A stretch of DNA of 64,000 nucleotides from Halopseudomonas pertucinogena (GCF_014646575.1 NZ_BMNN01000006.1:1-64000), one strand, 5' to 3'; counted from the first letter of the stretch, positions 9,362-18,349 are shown. Made by a program: numbers and translations. The notes: generated by a model from the sequence alone, not told the origin.

Positions 9362-11187
9362 CCACGATCCCCTTCGATGCCACTGCTTTCCTCAAGGCGG
9401 TAACCAGCAAGCCGGGCGTCTACCGGATGTTCGATGCGGACGGCCAGTTGCTGTATGTAGGCAAGGCCAAGAATCTCAGGAAGCGTCTTTCCAGCTACTT
9501 TCGCAAGACCGGACTGAGTCCCAAGACAGCAGCGCTGGTAACACGCGTCCGGCATATTGATACCACCATCACTGCCAACGAGACCGAGGCACTGCTGTTC
9601 GAGCAGAGCCTGATCAAGACAGCGCGCCCACCGTACAACATTCTGCTGCGAGACGATAAGTCCTACCCCTACGTCTACCTTTCAAGCCAGGCCCCCTATC
9701 CGCGGCTGGGTCTGCACCGAGGCGCGAAGAAGGCCAAGGGGCGTTATTTCGGTCCCTACCCAAGCGCCGGCGCTATCCGCGAGAGCCTCGGCCTGCTGCA
9801 GAAGACCTTCAAGGTTCGCCAGTGCGAGGACAGCTACTTCCGGAATCGGCTGCGGCCCTGCCTGCAATATCAGATCAAGCGATGCAAGGCACCCTGCGTA
9901 GGATTTGTCAGCGAAGAGGAATATGCCGAAGATGTGCGGCACTCGGTCATGTTCCTCGAGGGCCGCAGCAGCGCCCTTACCGACGAACTGACCCGCGCCA
10001 TGGAGGCAGCAGCCCAGAACCTCGAGTTCGAGCGTGCTGCGGAACTGCGCGACCAGATCGGCCAGTTGCGGCGGGTCCAGGACCAGCAGAACATTGATAC
10101 CGAGCATGGCAACGTGGACGTGGTGGCCGCTGCCGTCATGCCTGGCGGTGCCTGTGTCCATGTCATCATGGTCAGGCAGGGCAGGGTGCTGGGCAGCCGC
10201 AACCATTTCCCCCGCGTCCCGATTGAACAGACACCCGGCGAGGTGCTCGCAGCCTTTCTTCCGCAGTATTACCTGGGAGGGGCGGAGCGCGAGTTGCCAG
10301 GAGAGATCATCGTCAACGCCGTCCACGACGACCTGCCGGTCATCGCCGACGCCCTTGCCCAGGCGCGTGGTTTCTCCGTCACCTTCAGCCATAACGTCCG
10401 GGGCACCCGCAGCCGCTGGCAGGGTATGGCGGTGGCCAATGCCGAGCAGGCGCTGGTCTCCATGCTCAGCAACCGGCAGAACATCCAGGCGCGCTTCGAA
10501 GCACTTCAGGAAGCCCTCGGCCTGGATGAAATGCCAACACGGCTGGAGTGCTACGACATCAGCCATACCAGCGGGGAGTCCACGGTGGCGTCCTGTGTGG
10601 TATTCGGCCCGGAAGGACCACTGAAAAGCGATTATCGGCGGTACAACATCGAAGATGTGACAGCCGGAGATGACTACGCCGCAATGCATCAGGTGCTGAT
10701 GCGTCGCTTCACCCGACTGAAGGAAGGCGAGGGCAAGATGCCGGATATCCTGCTGGTGGATGGCGGCAAGGGGCAGATGAAGATGGCCCGGGAAGTTCTG
10801 CAGGAACTGGCCATCCATGACCTGACCCTGCTTGGAGTGGCAAAGGGCGTGACCCGAAAGGCCGGCCTGGAGACCCTCTATCTGAACGACCCGCATCATG
10901 AGCTGGTGCTTCCCGGGCACTCCCCGGCCCTGCACCTCATCCAGCATATCCGCGATGAGGCTCACCGCTTTGCGATTACCGGCCACCGTCAGCGTCGAAG
11001 CAAGACCCGCACCACTTCGCCATTGGAAGGGATCCCCGGCGTGGGCCCCACACGTCGCCGTGAGCTGCTCAGGCACTTCGCGGGTCTGCAGGAGCTGATG
11101 CGGGCGAGCGAAGCGGAAATAGCCAAAGTGCCGGGCATCAGCAAAAAACTGGCCGAACAGATATATACTGCCCTGCATAGCGACTAG
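9358..11187 (+). CDS. uvrC: Excinuclease ABC subunit C
   Basis: This 609-residue nucleotide-excision-repair nuclease makes both incisions with UvrB. It has an N-terminal GIY-YIG domain (GVYRMF...[14 protein letters not shown]), a UvrB-interacting UVR segment ([14 protein letters not shown], about 220), an RNase H-like C-terminal nuclease with LVDGGKGQ, and terminal helix-hairpin-helix repeats ([23 protein letters not shown]). Length and order are normal. It is translated from an ATG overlapping gacA. Confidence 0.98.
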   Translation: MTTIPFDATAFLKAVTSKPGVYRMFDADGQLLYVGKAKNLRKRLSSYFRKTGLSPKTAALVTRVRHIDTTITANETEALLFEQSLIKTARPPYNILLRDDKSYPYVYLSSQAPYPRLGLHRGAKKAKGRYFGPYPSAGAIRESLGLLQKTFKVRQCEDSYFRNRLRPCLQYQIKRCKAPCVGFVSEEEYAEDVRHSVMFLEGRSSALTDELTRAMEAAAQNLEFERAAELRDQIGQLRRVQDQQNIDTEHGNVDVVAAAVMPGGACVHVIMVRQGRVLGSRNHFPRVPIEQTPGEVLAAFLPQYYLGGAERELPGEIIVNAVHDDLPVIADALAQARGFSVTFSHNVRGTRSRWQGMAVANAEQALVSMLSNRQNIQARFEALQEALGLDEMPTRLECYDISHTSGESTVASCVVFGPEGPLKSDYRRYNIEDVTAGDDYAAMHQVLMRRFTRLKEGEGKMPDILLVDGGKGQMKMAREVLQELAIHDLTLLGVAKGVTRKAGLETLYLNDPHHELVLPGHSPALHLIQHIRDEAHRFAITGHRQRRSKTRTTSPLEGIPGVGPTRRRELLRHFAGLQELMRASEAEIAKVPGISKKLAEQIYTALHSD

Positions 11188-11219
11188 AATGCTGTCACCG
11201 TCCATGTCATAGAGCCGTC

Positions 11220-11792
11220 ATGAACATACCGAATATGCTTACCCTGATGCGGGTCGCCCTGATCCCCATCTTCATTCTTCTTTACTACCTGCCATTTCAC
11301 TGGAGCTATCTTGCCGCCGCCGTCGTCTTCACCCTGGCCAGCGTTACCGACTGGCTGGACGGCTACCTGGCCAGAAAATGGCAGCAGAGCACGCCATTCG
11401 GTGCCTTTCTCGACCCGGTAGCCGACAAGTTGATGGTGGCGGTGGCACTGGTACTGCTGGTGCAGAGCCACGCGAACTTCTGGGTCACCGCCCCGGCGGT
11501 GGTGATCATCGGGCGTGAGATCGTGATTTCCGCGCTGCGTGAATGGATGGCGGAGATGGGCGCTCGCGCCCAGGTGGCGGTATCCAGTCTGGGCAAGTAC
11601 AAGACCGCTGCGCAGATGGTTGCCCTGATCGTACTCCTGGCCAACCCGGCTGCACCTGCCAGCGCCTGGGTGATCCTCGGATATGTGCTGTTGGCCGTTT
11701 CCGCTGTGCTTACGCTGTGGTCGATGGTCAATTACCTGAGCGCTGCCTGGCCCCATTTACGCCCGGAAGGCACTGAAACCAACGATCGATAA
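11220..11792 (+). CDS. pgsA: Phosphatidylglycerophosphate synthase
   Basis: This 190-residue integral membrane enzyme makes phosphatidylglycerol phosphate from CDP-diacylglycerol and glycerol-3-phosphate. The CDP-alcohol phosphatidyltransferase motif DxxDGxxARx8GxxxDxxxD is complete (from DWLDGYLAR to LDPVADK, about residues 43-66). It starts 32 bp after uvrC and is followed by three tRNA genes, as in P. aeruginosa. Confidence 0.97.
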   Translation: MNIPNMLTLMRVALIPIFILLYYLPFHWSYLAAAVVFTLASVTDWLDGYLARKWQQSTPFGAFLDPVADKLMVAVALVLLVQSHANFWVTAPAVVIIGREIVISALREWMAEMGARAQVAVSSLGKYKTAAQMVALIVLLANPAAPASAWVILGYVLLAVSAVLTLWSMVNYLSAAWPHLRPEGTETNDR

Positions 11793-11854
11793 ACTTTTTC
11801 GAATCAATGACTTGACAGGGCGCCGGAGAAAGATAGAATGGGCGCCGTTCCAAA

Positions 11855-11930
11855 GCGGGAATAGCTCAGTTGGTAGAGCGCAACCTTGCCAAGGTTGAGG
11901 TCGCGAGTTCGAGCCTCGTTTCCCGCTCCA
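11855..11930 (+). tRNA. tRNA-Gly (anticodon GCC)
   Basis: A 76-nt cloverleaf with acceptor stem GCGGGAA/TTCCCGC, anticodon GCC in CTTGCCAAG, T-loop GAGTTCGAGCC and encoded CCA. It is the first of a Gly-Cys-Leu cluster. Confidence 0.98.
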
Positions 11931-11972
11931 ATTTCGTCCGGCTGCGTTCGCAGCCAGACAGCCCCCTTTAGA

Positions 11973-12046
11973 GGCCGGGTGGCAGAGTGGTCATGCAGCG
12001 GATTGCAAATCCGTCAACGCCGGTTCGATTCCGACCTCGGCCTCCA
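11973..12046 (+). tRNA. tRNA-Cys (anticodon GCA)
   Basis: A 74-nt cloverleaf with acceptor GGCCGGG/CTCGGCC, anticodon loop ATTGCAAAT giving GCA, T-arm CCGGTTCGATTCCGA... and encoded CCA. Confidence 0.97.
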
Positions 12047-12069
12047 TTTTCAAGCAGCAAGCCCAGCCA

Positions 12070-12158
12070 GCCCGGATGGCGAAACTGGTAGACGCAAGGG
12101 ACTTAAAATCCCTCGAAGGGTAACCTTCGTGCCGGTTCGACCCCGGCTCCGGGCACCA
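12070..12158 (+). tRNA. tRNA-Leu (anticodon TAA), prophage insertion target
   Basis: An 89-nt class II tRNA with acceptor GCCCGGA/TCCGGGC, anticodon TAA (CTTAAAA), a variable arm and encoded CCA. The prophage integrase gene ends 71 bp further on, so the tRNA 3' end is the probable attachment core and was left intact by integration. Confidence 0.98.
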
Positions 12159-12228
12159 TTCTAGAGCAGTTTGTAAGCTTACCTCACAGCATCATCATTT
12201 CCGCACATTTTGATCTTTTCCGCACATT
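12130..12228. other. Probable prophage left attachment region (attL)
   Basis: The 3' third of tRNA-Leu and the AT-richer 70 bp up to the integrase stop contain no gene. Temperate phages with this integrase orientation typically recombine in the tRNA 3' end. No second copy of the tRNA end is visible before 64000, so the exact core cannot be defined here. Confidence 0.6.
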
Positions 12229-13245
12229 CTATTTTGTCGGTGTGATTTTCTTCCCTTTCCGGTTGCGCACATAGTGCTCTGTCATAGTTACCGTGGTGTG
12301 TCCGAGCTGATCCCGAGCCTGGACGATGTCACCGCTGGACTCGGCCTTGTCGGTAGCCGCCTTGGCTCGTAAATCACGCAGCTGGAACGCACTTTTTGGC
12401 ACGCCTGCATCCTCACGTGCTTTATCAAATCGCGTCCGTAACATGCTGTACGACATCGGCTCGCCTTCTGCTGTCACGATCAGTCGAGTGGATCGGACAA
12501 CATGGGTGGCCTTGCGCGCTCTGATCCTCTTGATCAGCGCCGCTAAATCGCCCATCAGCTCGATGCGCCGCTTTGCCGAGGTCTTTCCCTGCTTGATCCA
12601 GATTTGCCCATCCCTGATATCTCGTTCGTCCATCAAGCGCACGTCCGTTACACGCTGACCGGTCAGATAGGCCAAATCCATTGCATCCTGGAGGCCGACC
12701 TCCGCTTTGTCATACACTGCCTTGTAAAGCGAGTCCTCAATGTACACATCCCGGCCAGCTTCTTTGTTTCCCTTCACGCCGGCACACGGGTTAGCCAAGG
12801 CCGTATAGCCCATCTCCCTGGCAAAGTTCCAGATTGCTGACAGCAGTGCTTTTTCCCGATTTGCACGTACCGGCGCCGAGCTGCGCCATCTCAGATACTG
12901 GCGCACGTGCTGGGGCTGGATCGCATCGAGCGGGGCGGGCGGGTCATTGAAGAATGCCAGAAGGTTTTTCAGTTCGCGCAGGTTGTCCTTCTGGGTTGCC
13001 GGGGATTTAGTGGGCAGCACCTCCACCAGGTACCGGTCAGCGACGTACTTGAAAGTGATTACCTCTTGCACTCGGGCGTCGGCGGTCCGGTCACGCTCGA
13101 ACTCTGCGTATTTCATGATCGCGAGCCCGTAGTCACTGCCCAGCGGTATTTCTTTCCGGTTTTTGCGTCCACCGGTGTCGTAGTAATAGTAGGTTTTATC
13201 GCCCCGCCTCCGAACCCTGAAGCGGGGAATTTTCCCGATACGCAT
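12229..13245 (-). CDS. int: Tyrosine-recombinase phage integrase
   Basis: This 338-residue protein has a short basic N-terminal arm-binding region (MRIGKIPRFRVRRRGDK with YYYYDTGGR), a SAM-like core-binding domain and a C-terminal catalytic domain. The catalytic Arg lies in LTGQRVTDVRL, the box II Arg in QLRDLRAKAATD, then LGHTTVTMTEHYV with His and the nucleophilic Tyr. The usual His of HxxR is Arg here, which I recall as a common variant in this family. It sits beside tRNA-Leu facing it, so it should catalyse integration and excision there. Confidence 0.95.
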   Translation of the reverse strand: MRIGKIPRFRVRRRGDKTYYYYDTGGRKNRKEIPLGSDYGLAIMKYAEFERDRTADARVQEVITFKYVADRYLVEVLPTKSPATQKDNLRELKNLLAFFNDPPAPLDAIQPQHVRQYLRWRSSAPVRANREKALLSAIWNFAREMGYTALANPCAGVKGNKEAGRDVYIEDSLYKAVYDKAEVGLQDAMDLAYLTGQRVTDVRLMDERDIRDGQIWIKQGKTSAKRRIELMGDLAALIKRIRARKATHVVRSTRLIVTAEGEPMSYSMLRTRFDKAREDAGVPKSAFQLRDLRAKAATDKAESSGDIVQARDQLGHTTVTMTEHYVRNRKGKKITPTK

Positions 13246-13260
13246 AGATTTCCCTCTGTT

Positions 13261-13458
13261 CTAAGATGCCTTCCTCGGCCTCCACGCAAGCGGCTCCCCT
13301 TGGTCGGCGTGCCCTTGGATGACCGCTGCCTTCGTTACGCTCGGCCATCCGTTGCGCTTGATCGTGTGCCGAACTCCGTTCCGGCGCAAATTTTCCAGCT
13401 GACCGGCTTTGGTTCTTGCCCCGGTCAACTCACAGACTTCTTCATGAGTCAGGAACAT
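13261..13458 (-). CDS. DUF4224 protein, possible excisionase
   Basis: This 65-residue basic protein starts MFLTHEEVCELTGARTKAGQ, the DUF4224 signature of a small winged-helix-like fold. Such genes nearly always lie directly upstream of a phage integrase, as here (15 bp). A role as directionality factor (Xis) is inferred from position and size; it is not shown by sequence. Confidence 0.8.
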   Translation of the reverse strand: MFLTHEEVCELTGARTKAGQLENLRRNGVRHTIKRNGWPSVTKAAVIQGHADQGEPLAWRPRKAS

Positions 13459-13508
13459 GATTGCCTCCCGGCTTATAGGGTGATGCTCAAAATGATGAGT
13501 GTGGATGA

Positions 13509-13727
13509 TCAGGGCAGCGCGCTATCTCGGCGCAGCTCGTCTTGCTCGAGCATGTCGCCATGAAATGCGCCTTCGCCCACTTCCTCCATGGCCAGGTGCA
13601 AGCTCACCAGCGCTGCCCGCAGGGACTTCAGCGCTGCCGTCTGCTGCTTCAGACGCTGGCGCAGCTCCTTGTTTCGGGCCTTCAGCTCGGTGACTTCGGG
13701 GCTGTCTGTGAAAAGGTCAGTTGTCAT
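13509..13727 (-). CDS. Small coiled-coil phage protein
   Basis: This 72-residue protein has a strongly helical heptad-rich segment (TELKARNKELRQRLKQQTAA, about residues 13-32) predicted to form a coiled coil, then an acidic tail. It overlaps the end of the upstream gene by 11 bp. No family recognised; probably a regulator or adaptor of the left operon. Confidence 0.65.
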   Translation of the reverse strand: MTTDLFTDSPEVTELKARNKELRQRLKQQTAALKSLRAALVSLHLAMEEVGEGAFHGDMLEQDELRRDSALP

Positions 13728-14286
13728 GGCTGGGCTCCTGCTTCCCGATAAATCCGATATATCCGTTCAGAATGCCTTCCTTGATCGCCTCGAACTCCCA
13801 GCAGTGGATCTGCGCATCGACGAAAACTCGCAGGCCCTTGGGGTAGTCGTGCTTTTTCCTGGATATGAACGCCTCGGCAGCCTCCCGTGTGAAGTGGGAG
13901 TTGATGTGTTCCCACGATTCGGCAAATCCTGTAACCGTGTGGTCCTCCAGCTCGCCAAGCACGCCCCACTGATCATGCTCGGCGAGGTCAAGAAAGTTGC
14001 AATCCTCAGCATCCAGTGCGGCCAGGTCGAGAGTGGCCTGCTGCTCGCTATCAGCGTCATCCCAGTACGCCTTCGGGTTGAACCACTCGTCATCCTCCCA
14101 GATGACTACGAGATTATCTGTGTAGTCCCTATCGATGCCGTAGACGATCCGGCGAGCCTGAACAGTGAAGATGGCGCTGGCAGTGCAATGCTCCTGAACG
14201 CCATCACCTTTGCAGGTGTGATGCAGGCGCTTTACGAAGTCGGCCCAGGTCGCCGCAGTGATTGGTTCTCCAGTAGCTAGGCTCAT
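13717..14286 (-). CDS. Hypothetical phage protein
   Basis: This 189-residue acidic soluble protein has no signal or membrane segment. Its ATG overlaps the stop of the upstream gene by 4 bp, supporting translation as part of the left operon. Patterns such as WADFVKRLHHTCKGDGVQEH and EDDEWFNPKAYWDD look like those of conserved early proteins of pseudomonad prophages, but I cannot name a function. Confidence 0.75.
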   Translation of the reverse strand: MSLATGEPITAATWADFVKRLHHTCKGDGVQEHCTASAIFTVQARRIVYGIDRDYTDNLVVIWEDDEWFNPKAYWDDADSEQQATLDLAALDAEDCNFLDLAEHDQWGVLGELEDHTVTGFAESWEHINSHFTREAAEAFISRKKHDYPKGLRVFVDAQIHCWEFEAIKEGILNGYIGFIGKQEPSHDN

Positions 14287-14954
14287 ACCCCGCCTCCTTG
14301 GTTGCGATGGGCGGCGAGGGCTTCGCGCGCCGCTTCACATAGATCTGCGCAAAGTCTGCTGCGACTCCCATTCAATTCCGGGTCACAGCCTGGATTGCAG
14401 GGCTTCCAGAACGGCAGAGGCCCGGCATCTTCCACCAGCCCCGCCACGTCCGGCGCGGGCTGCTGCTCTGCTGCAACCTTCTGGAGTTTCATTAGCTTCG
14501 GGTACAGGTGACGCCATGCCTCGAAGGCAAAAGTGCGCTCGTAGTCACCGCCACCGGCCCGGCAGAACTGCCCATGCTGTTCCCACCATGCACGGAACTC
14601 GGCGGCGAACAGCTCATCGGGTACGGGCGTGAGTGAATAATCAGCAGGTGCCTGCTGCTCTGCGGGCTGCGGGGCGGCTATCGCCTGGTCGAGCAGGGCG
14701 TAAATTTCTGGTGGGCAGTTACGCTTCACGTTCCGGCGCAAAGTCCGGACTTGAGAAGGGTGCAAAGGCCGGCCCGCCACCGGCTCCCCCTGCACAGCGG
14801 GTGCGGCCAGTTCCAGCAGCTCGAATGCCGCCTCATATATCCAGTCGGGCAAATCGTCCCGGTCCGGCTCGATCCGGGCGCCGTTGCGCAGGAAGATCTC
14901 GCGGATCTGCGGGCGGCCAACCTTTTTGCTGGCCTCGGCAATATGGTTATTCAT
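14283..14954 (-). CDS. Hypothetical phage protein with N-terminal HTH-like region
   Basis: This 223-residue protein begins with a short segment (EASKKVGRPQIREIFLRNGA) that could be a small helix-turn-helix. It continues with an alanine/proline-rich linker (about 90-110) and a tryptophan-rich region with cysteines near the C-terminus (KPCNPGCDPEL). Overlaps of 4-8 bp with both neighbours support a real gene. No known family assigned. Confidence 0.7.
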   Translation of the reverse strand: MNNHIAEASKKVGRPQIREIFLRNGARIEPDRDDLPDWIYEAAFELLELAAPAVQGEPVAGRPLHPSQVRTLRRNVKRNCPPEIYALLDQAIAAPQPAEQQAPADYSLTPVPDELFAAEFRAWWEQHGQFCRAGGGDYERTFAFEAWRHLYPKLMKLQKVAAEQQPAPDVAGLVEDAGPLPFWKPCNPGCDPELNGSRSRLCADLCEAAREALAAHRNQGGGV

Positions 14955-15177
14955 GACTCGCTACCTCGTCTGGATACTCGAAAAAGCATGGCGTGGCGGG
15001 ATGTCTCACCGGCGTCTCCGTGATCCGCTGGGCATCGATCGCGTGCTGGTGGATCTGCCGGGCCATGTCCAGCAGCTCGGTTTTCGTCAGGTAGTCGTCC
15101 GGCCCTGGCAGGTTGCCCAGGTTCGTTACGGCCTGGCCGTCCTGCAGGGTGTGCAGGGCTGTGATGGTTCTGGTCAT
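14947..15177 (-). CDS. Small hypothetical protein downstream of the methyltransferase
   Basis: This 76-residue protein is read from an ATG at 15177 that overlaps the methyltransferase stop by 4 bp (ATGA), with GGAAGG upstream. The sequence is soluble and helical (DDYLTKTELLDMARQIHQHA). Coupling suggests it is made together with the methyltransferase, but no function is recognisable. Confidence 0.7.
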   Translation of the reverse strand: MTRTITALHTLQDGQAVTNLGNLPGPDDYLTKTELLDMARQIHQHAIDAQRITETPVRHPATPCFFEYPDEVASHE

Positions 15178-16907
15178 GCTGCCTTCCTCACTGGTTTGGC
15201 CCAGGGATTGTTGGCTGCCGCGATGGCTGCCATGGGCGGCGGGCTGACGCTGTTGCCGCACATATGGACCTGCTCGGTTTTGGTGAACCGGCGGCCGTCG
15301 TGACCGCGGTCGATGATGTAGTTCGATGGGAAGCCTTGGGCGGCGTACAGCTCATGGGGCTGCAGCATCCGCAGGCAGATATCGACGATCACGTATGGGT
15401 CGCCGCCGATCCAGACGGTGACCAGAGCCAGGCGGTCGCGGGTGGTGATAGTGTCGAGCGGCTGCTCGACGCTTCGGGCGTCTCCATTGCCGTAGTAGTT
15501 GATCATGAATGCCGCGCAGCGCAGGGCGCCTTCCTGCTGCTCCTGCGACAGCTTGAGCTCTACCAGCGCCGATTTGCCCCCGCCGCCGGCGGTAACGGTG
15601 GGTGCGGGCTCATCGATACCCTGGCCGACGCTGGCGCCGAACTGGCGAGACAGGAACGCGGTGACCAACTGCTGCTGGCTACCGGTGTTCGTGACGGTCG
15701 TCATGGGTTCATCCATGCCCTTAGAGTGCGTGGTGTTGAAGCCGCCGTTGGCCTGGGCAAGGAAAGCAGTGGCTACCGAATGGCCGCCGCTACCCCCGGC
15801 GGTAACCGTGCCGATTGGCTGATCTGCAGCTTTGCTGCCTCGGCCCCAGCGCTGGACCCCTCCGGGTCGGCCTTCACCATGCGAAGCACTGACCATGACC
15901 GGAGAGGCCAGCGCAAACGAGCCGCCCCGCGGCCACGCCGTGATGGTGTTCAGCGGCGCATCCGTGGTATGCACCGCCTCGCGGGACCAGTTTGCGATCG
16001 GCACAATGAACGGCTGGGCCCGCTCGATCACCTCGCGTTGAATGCCCCGGGCAATCCTTCGCATGGTGGCTTCTGCCAGCGGCCGCTTGCGCCCAAAAAT
16101 GCTTTGGCTGGGCACGCTCCAGTCAATGCACTCCGCAGCGGTGCGGTACGGCTGCTGGCCTTTGGTCGGCTTCGCTGCATGGGTCGGCTCAGGCCAGACA
16201 ATCGGCTGACCGTCACGCCGCGCCACCAGGAATAACCGCTCCCGACTGGTCGGGGCGCCGTAGTCACAGGCTTTCAGCAGGCGATACTCGACCTCGTAGC
16301 CCAGCGCCTTCAGCTCAGCCAGGAAGCGCCTCCAAGTAGAACCCCGGCGCTTGGGATCTGGTATCAGAAACTGCTGTTCACGCGGCACGCGCTCGCCAGG
16401 AGCCGCCACGGTGCCGTCCAACTTCACTACCCGCCGGGTCAACTTGCAGCGCTTCGCGATGAGAGGGCCCCAGCTCCGGATCTGCTTCACGTTCTCCAAG
16501 CTGATGATCCGCGGCTTGCCAATGCCGGCCCACTTGATCGTCACCCAGGACAGGTCACGGATCTCTTTTTTGCGGGGCTGACCGCCGGCGGCCTGGCTGT
16601 GGTGTGTGCAATCTGGACTGGCGTGGAACCAGCCCAAGCGCCGGCCGGCCAGCACCTGGACGGGGTCGACCTCCCACACATCCGTTTGCAGGTGCAGGGC
16701 GCCGGGGTGATTCGCTTGGTGCATGCTGATCGCCGCCGGGTTGTGGTTGATAGCGATGTGTACCGGCCGGCCCAGGCCCATCTCGAGCCCGGTGCTGGCA
16801 CCGCCGCCACCGGCAAACAGGTCGACGTTTATCTCTTCGTCGATTTCAGACAAGGGGAGGCCGTACTGCCCGCGGAACAGCAGGGCAGGGGTGTTCATTG
16901 ATGTCAT
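15174..16907 (-). CDS. Orphan DNA (cytosine-5) methyltransferase
   Basis: This 577-residue enzyme transfers methyl from SAM to cytosine. Motif I is VDLFAGGGGASTGLEMG (from residue 28). The catalytic Cys100 lies in ASPDCTHHSQA, a variant of the usual PPCQ loop, and motif VI is ISLENV (about 136-140). Between about 300 and 480 is a long target-recognition part with degenerate repeats of the type ANGGFNTTH...MTTVT. The ATG at 16907 is preceded by GAGGA. No restriction gene is adjacent, so a role in protecting phage DNA from host restriction is likely. Confidence 0.9.
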   Translation of the reverse strand: MTSMNTPALLFRGQYGLPLSEIDEEINVDLFAGGGGASTGLEMGLGRPVHIAINHNPAAISMHQANHPGALHLQTDVWEVDPVQVLAGRRLGWFHASPDCTHHSQAAGGQPRKKEIRDLSWVTIKWAGIGKPRIISLENVKQIRSWGPLIAKRCKLTRRVVKLDGTVAAPGERVPREQQFLIPDPKRRGSTWRRFLAELKALGYEVEYRLLKACDYGAPTSRERLFLVARRDGQPIVWPEPTHAAKPTKGQQPYRTAAECIDWSVPSQSIFGRKRPLAEATMRRIARGIQREVIERAQPFIVPIANWSREAVHTTDAPLNTITAWPRGGSFALASPVMVSASHGEGRPGGVQRWGRGSKAADQPIGTVTAGGSGGHSVATAFLAQANGGFNTTHSKGMDEPMTTVTNTGSQQQLVTAFLSRQFGASVGQGIDEPAPTVTAGGGGKSALVELKLSQEQQEGALRCAAFMINYYGNGDARSVEQPLDTITTRDRLALVTVWIGGDPYVIVDICLRMLQPHELYAAQGFPSNYIIDRGHDGRRFTKTEQVHMCGNSVSPPPMAAIAAANNPWAKPVRKAA

Positions 16908-17002
16908 TGGGGCAGTCCTCAAAACAGAGCTGGCCATTCACTGGCACTGCAGATATCGTTTTGAAACTGGCGCGGGGCCAGCAAAAGAAAGAGGGATGCG
17001 AA

Positions 17003-17260
17003 ATGTCAGTAGATCTATCTAACGGGCGGTTCGATGTTTACGCCGGAAGAGGTCCGCTAGAGCGATGGGTTGGACGCATCGATCACGATGAGTTTGTCCG
17101 TGACGCCGCAGGCGGCCTCATATACCGCACAGACGGCGATGAGTTTTACGATATGAAGGGGACATATGTCGGTGAGATTGAGAAAGTCGAAGAAAATTTC
17201 ATGGTTGTATCGAGAGGCCCCTCGGGTGTGACATGTCTCTTTGTGATCCGTCCTGAATAA
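17003..17260 (+). CDS. Small hypothetical protein, divergent from the methyltransferase
   Basis: This 85-residue protein is rich in beta-forming residues and glycine (GGLIYRTDGDEFYDMKGTYV), with no membrane segment. The ATG at 17003 follows AGAGGG. The 95 bp shared with the divergent methyltransferase probably hold both promoters. It is one of four short plus-strand genes that interrupt the leftward arm and are probably lysogen-expressed cargo. Confidence 0.65.
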   Translation: MSVDLSNGRFDVYAGRGPLERWVGRIDHDEFVRDAAGGLIYRTDGDEFYDMKGTYVGEIEKVEENFMVVSRGPSGVTCLFVIRPE

Positions 17261-17349
17261 CACCTGCTGATTGATGGTGAATACGCCCACCCTGGCTTTC
17301 TTCGCCATCAGCCATGCTCTCACTCAAAACTACGCGGCAGGGAGTGCAT

Positions 17350-17580
17350 ATGGGACGCACGTTCGTTGGGAATTATCGTGGGCATGAATTCAGCATCCTG
17401 TGTAAGGACTGGCCGAACGGCTGGGTAGTGGAGGTGGGGTTTCAAATACCGGGAATCCCTACGCGTCGTTTCGACGATGAGCTTTTCCTCAGTTATGACG
17501 AGGCTAGAGCGTATGCGGAGCGCGAAGCCAAGGCGTTGATTGACGATCTCATTGACAACGGGGCAATCCAGGCTTTGTAG
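17350..17580 (+). CDS. Small hypothetical protein
   Basis: This 76-residue soluble protein reads MGRTFVGNYRGHEFSILCKD and ends in a helical acidic stretch. The start at 17350 has GGCAGGGA upstream; an in-frame ATG at 17314 lacks a site. Residues such as KDWPNGWVVEVGFQIPG resemble small conserved pseudomonad proteins of unknown role. It is an isolated gene. Confidence 0.6.
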   Translation: MGRTFVGNYRGHEFSILCKDWPNGWVVEVGFQIPGIPTRRFDDELFLSYDEARAYAEREAKALIDDLIDNGAIQAL

Positions 17581-17732
17581 CGTCCACGAAAAGCTTATTG
17601 CTTTATGTGCTTGTCTAGGGCAAATCATGGGCAGAGAAGCTCGCGAGCTGAGCGTTGCTTCTCCCTGAATTCCAATCTGCTGGCATGCTCTAGACCTGCC
17701 ACCAATCATCAGCAAAACAAGGAGGCGTAGCG

Positions 17733-17942
17733 GTGAACCGTGAGCGAATCGAAAAGAACAAAGAGTTGATGGCTGCCATCCGAGCCGCCATGGATGCAAT
17801 AGAAGAGCATGACCGACAGTTTGAGAGCGACAGCCTCCCTCCCTCGGGTGACGATTACTGGCGTAAACGGCTCGAGCTGGGTAGAGAGCTCTCAAAAGCC
17901 CACCACAAATGGCAGGCGCACGTAGAAGAATCTGCTAAATGA
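17733..17942 (+). CDS. Small helical hypothetical protein
   Basis: This 69-residue charged helical protein starts at GTG after a near-perfect ribosome-binding site (AAGGAGG, 7 bp spacing). It contains no cysteine or membrane segment. No family recognised. The 152 bp upstream hold no gene and probably a promoter. Confidence 0.65.
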   Translation: MNRERIEKNKELMAAIRAAMDAIEEHDRQFESDSLPPSGDDYWRKRLELGRELSKAHHKWQAHVEESAK

Positions 17943-18175
17943 CGCCAAATGCAGACGGCCTGCGGGCCGCCTGCGCTCTCTACCGGCATGCTCAGGAAAG
18001 TGCTGGAGCACCCAAGGTGCCAGCCGAAACTTGGATCCGTGATAACGGATAACGGGCGCGTTGATGGTCATGGTTGCCTCAGAGAATGCTGGCCAGTTGC
18101 CCAGTCATAAGCTACTTTCAAGAGACCGGCATGAAGCCGGCAATAATGTAAGCCCAGCCGGGCAGGGAGATAGGT

Positions 18176-18316
18176 ATGAAGGTATTGCTGATTGCTTTAT
18201 CGCTGATGATGGTGAGCTCGACGGCGTTGGCCCACGGCGGCGGGTGCCGTAAGAGCTCGCCTCCGGGCCAGTGCTGCCACATGGATAACAGTAAAGGCAC
18301 TGTTCACTGTCACTGA
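18176..18316 (+). CDS. 46-residue secreted Cys/His-rich peptide (YHYH-like)
   Basis: The frame starts at ATG 18176 with GGAG seven bases upstream. It encodes a signal peptide of about 19 residues (MKVLLIALSLMMVSSTALA), then a mature part beginning HGGGC, containing CC-H, and ending in HCH. This layout (AHGGG...C/H...HCH end) resembles the small YHYH-type periplasmic proteins. Four cysteines and four histidines in 27 mature residues suggest metal binding or disulfides. Metal binding is inference. Confidence 0.6.
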   Translation: MKVLLIALSLMMVSSTALAHGGGCRKSSPPGQCCHMDNSKGTVHCH

Positions 18317-18323
18317 TTGGGTG

Positions 18324-18349
18324 AAGGGGCGGCCCTCAGGCCGCCTTCT
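18324..18349. terminator. Bidirectional terminator hairpin
   Basis: A 7-bp perfect stem (GGCGGCC with GGCCGCC, loop CTCA) is flanked by GAA and TTC extensions. It lies between the convergent 46-residue peptide gene and the minus-strand gene ending at 18336, and overlaps the latter's last codons. Confidence 0.6.

Noticed and set aside
9682-11205. 507-codon minus-strand frame opposite uvrC
   Set aside because: It is the antisense of a fully recognisable uvrC and has no domain pattern of its own.
12229-13245. Integrase considered inactive because the box II His is Arg
   Set aside because: RDLR in place of HxLR is, as far as I recall, common in this integrase family, and all other catalytic residues are present.
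15264-16235. Plus-strand frame opposite the methyltransferase
   Set aside because: Antisense of a gene with intact methyltransferase motifs.
18061-18252. 63-codon plus-strand frame overlapping the Cys/His-rich peptide gene
   Set aside because: No ribosome-binding site and no protein-like pattern; the overlapping 46-codon frame has a signal peptide and a good site.
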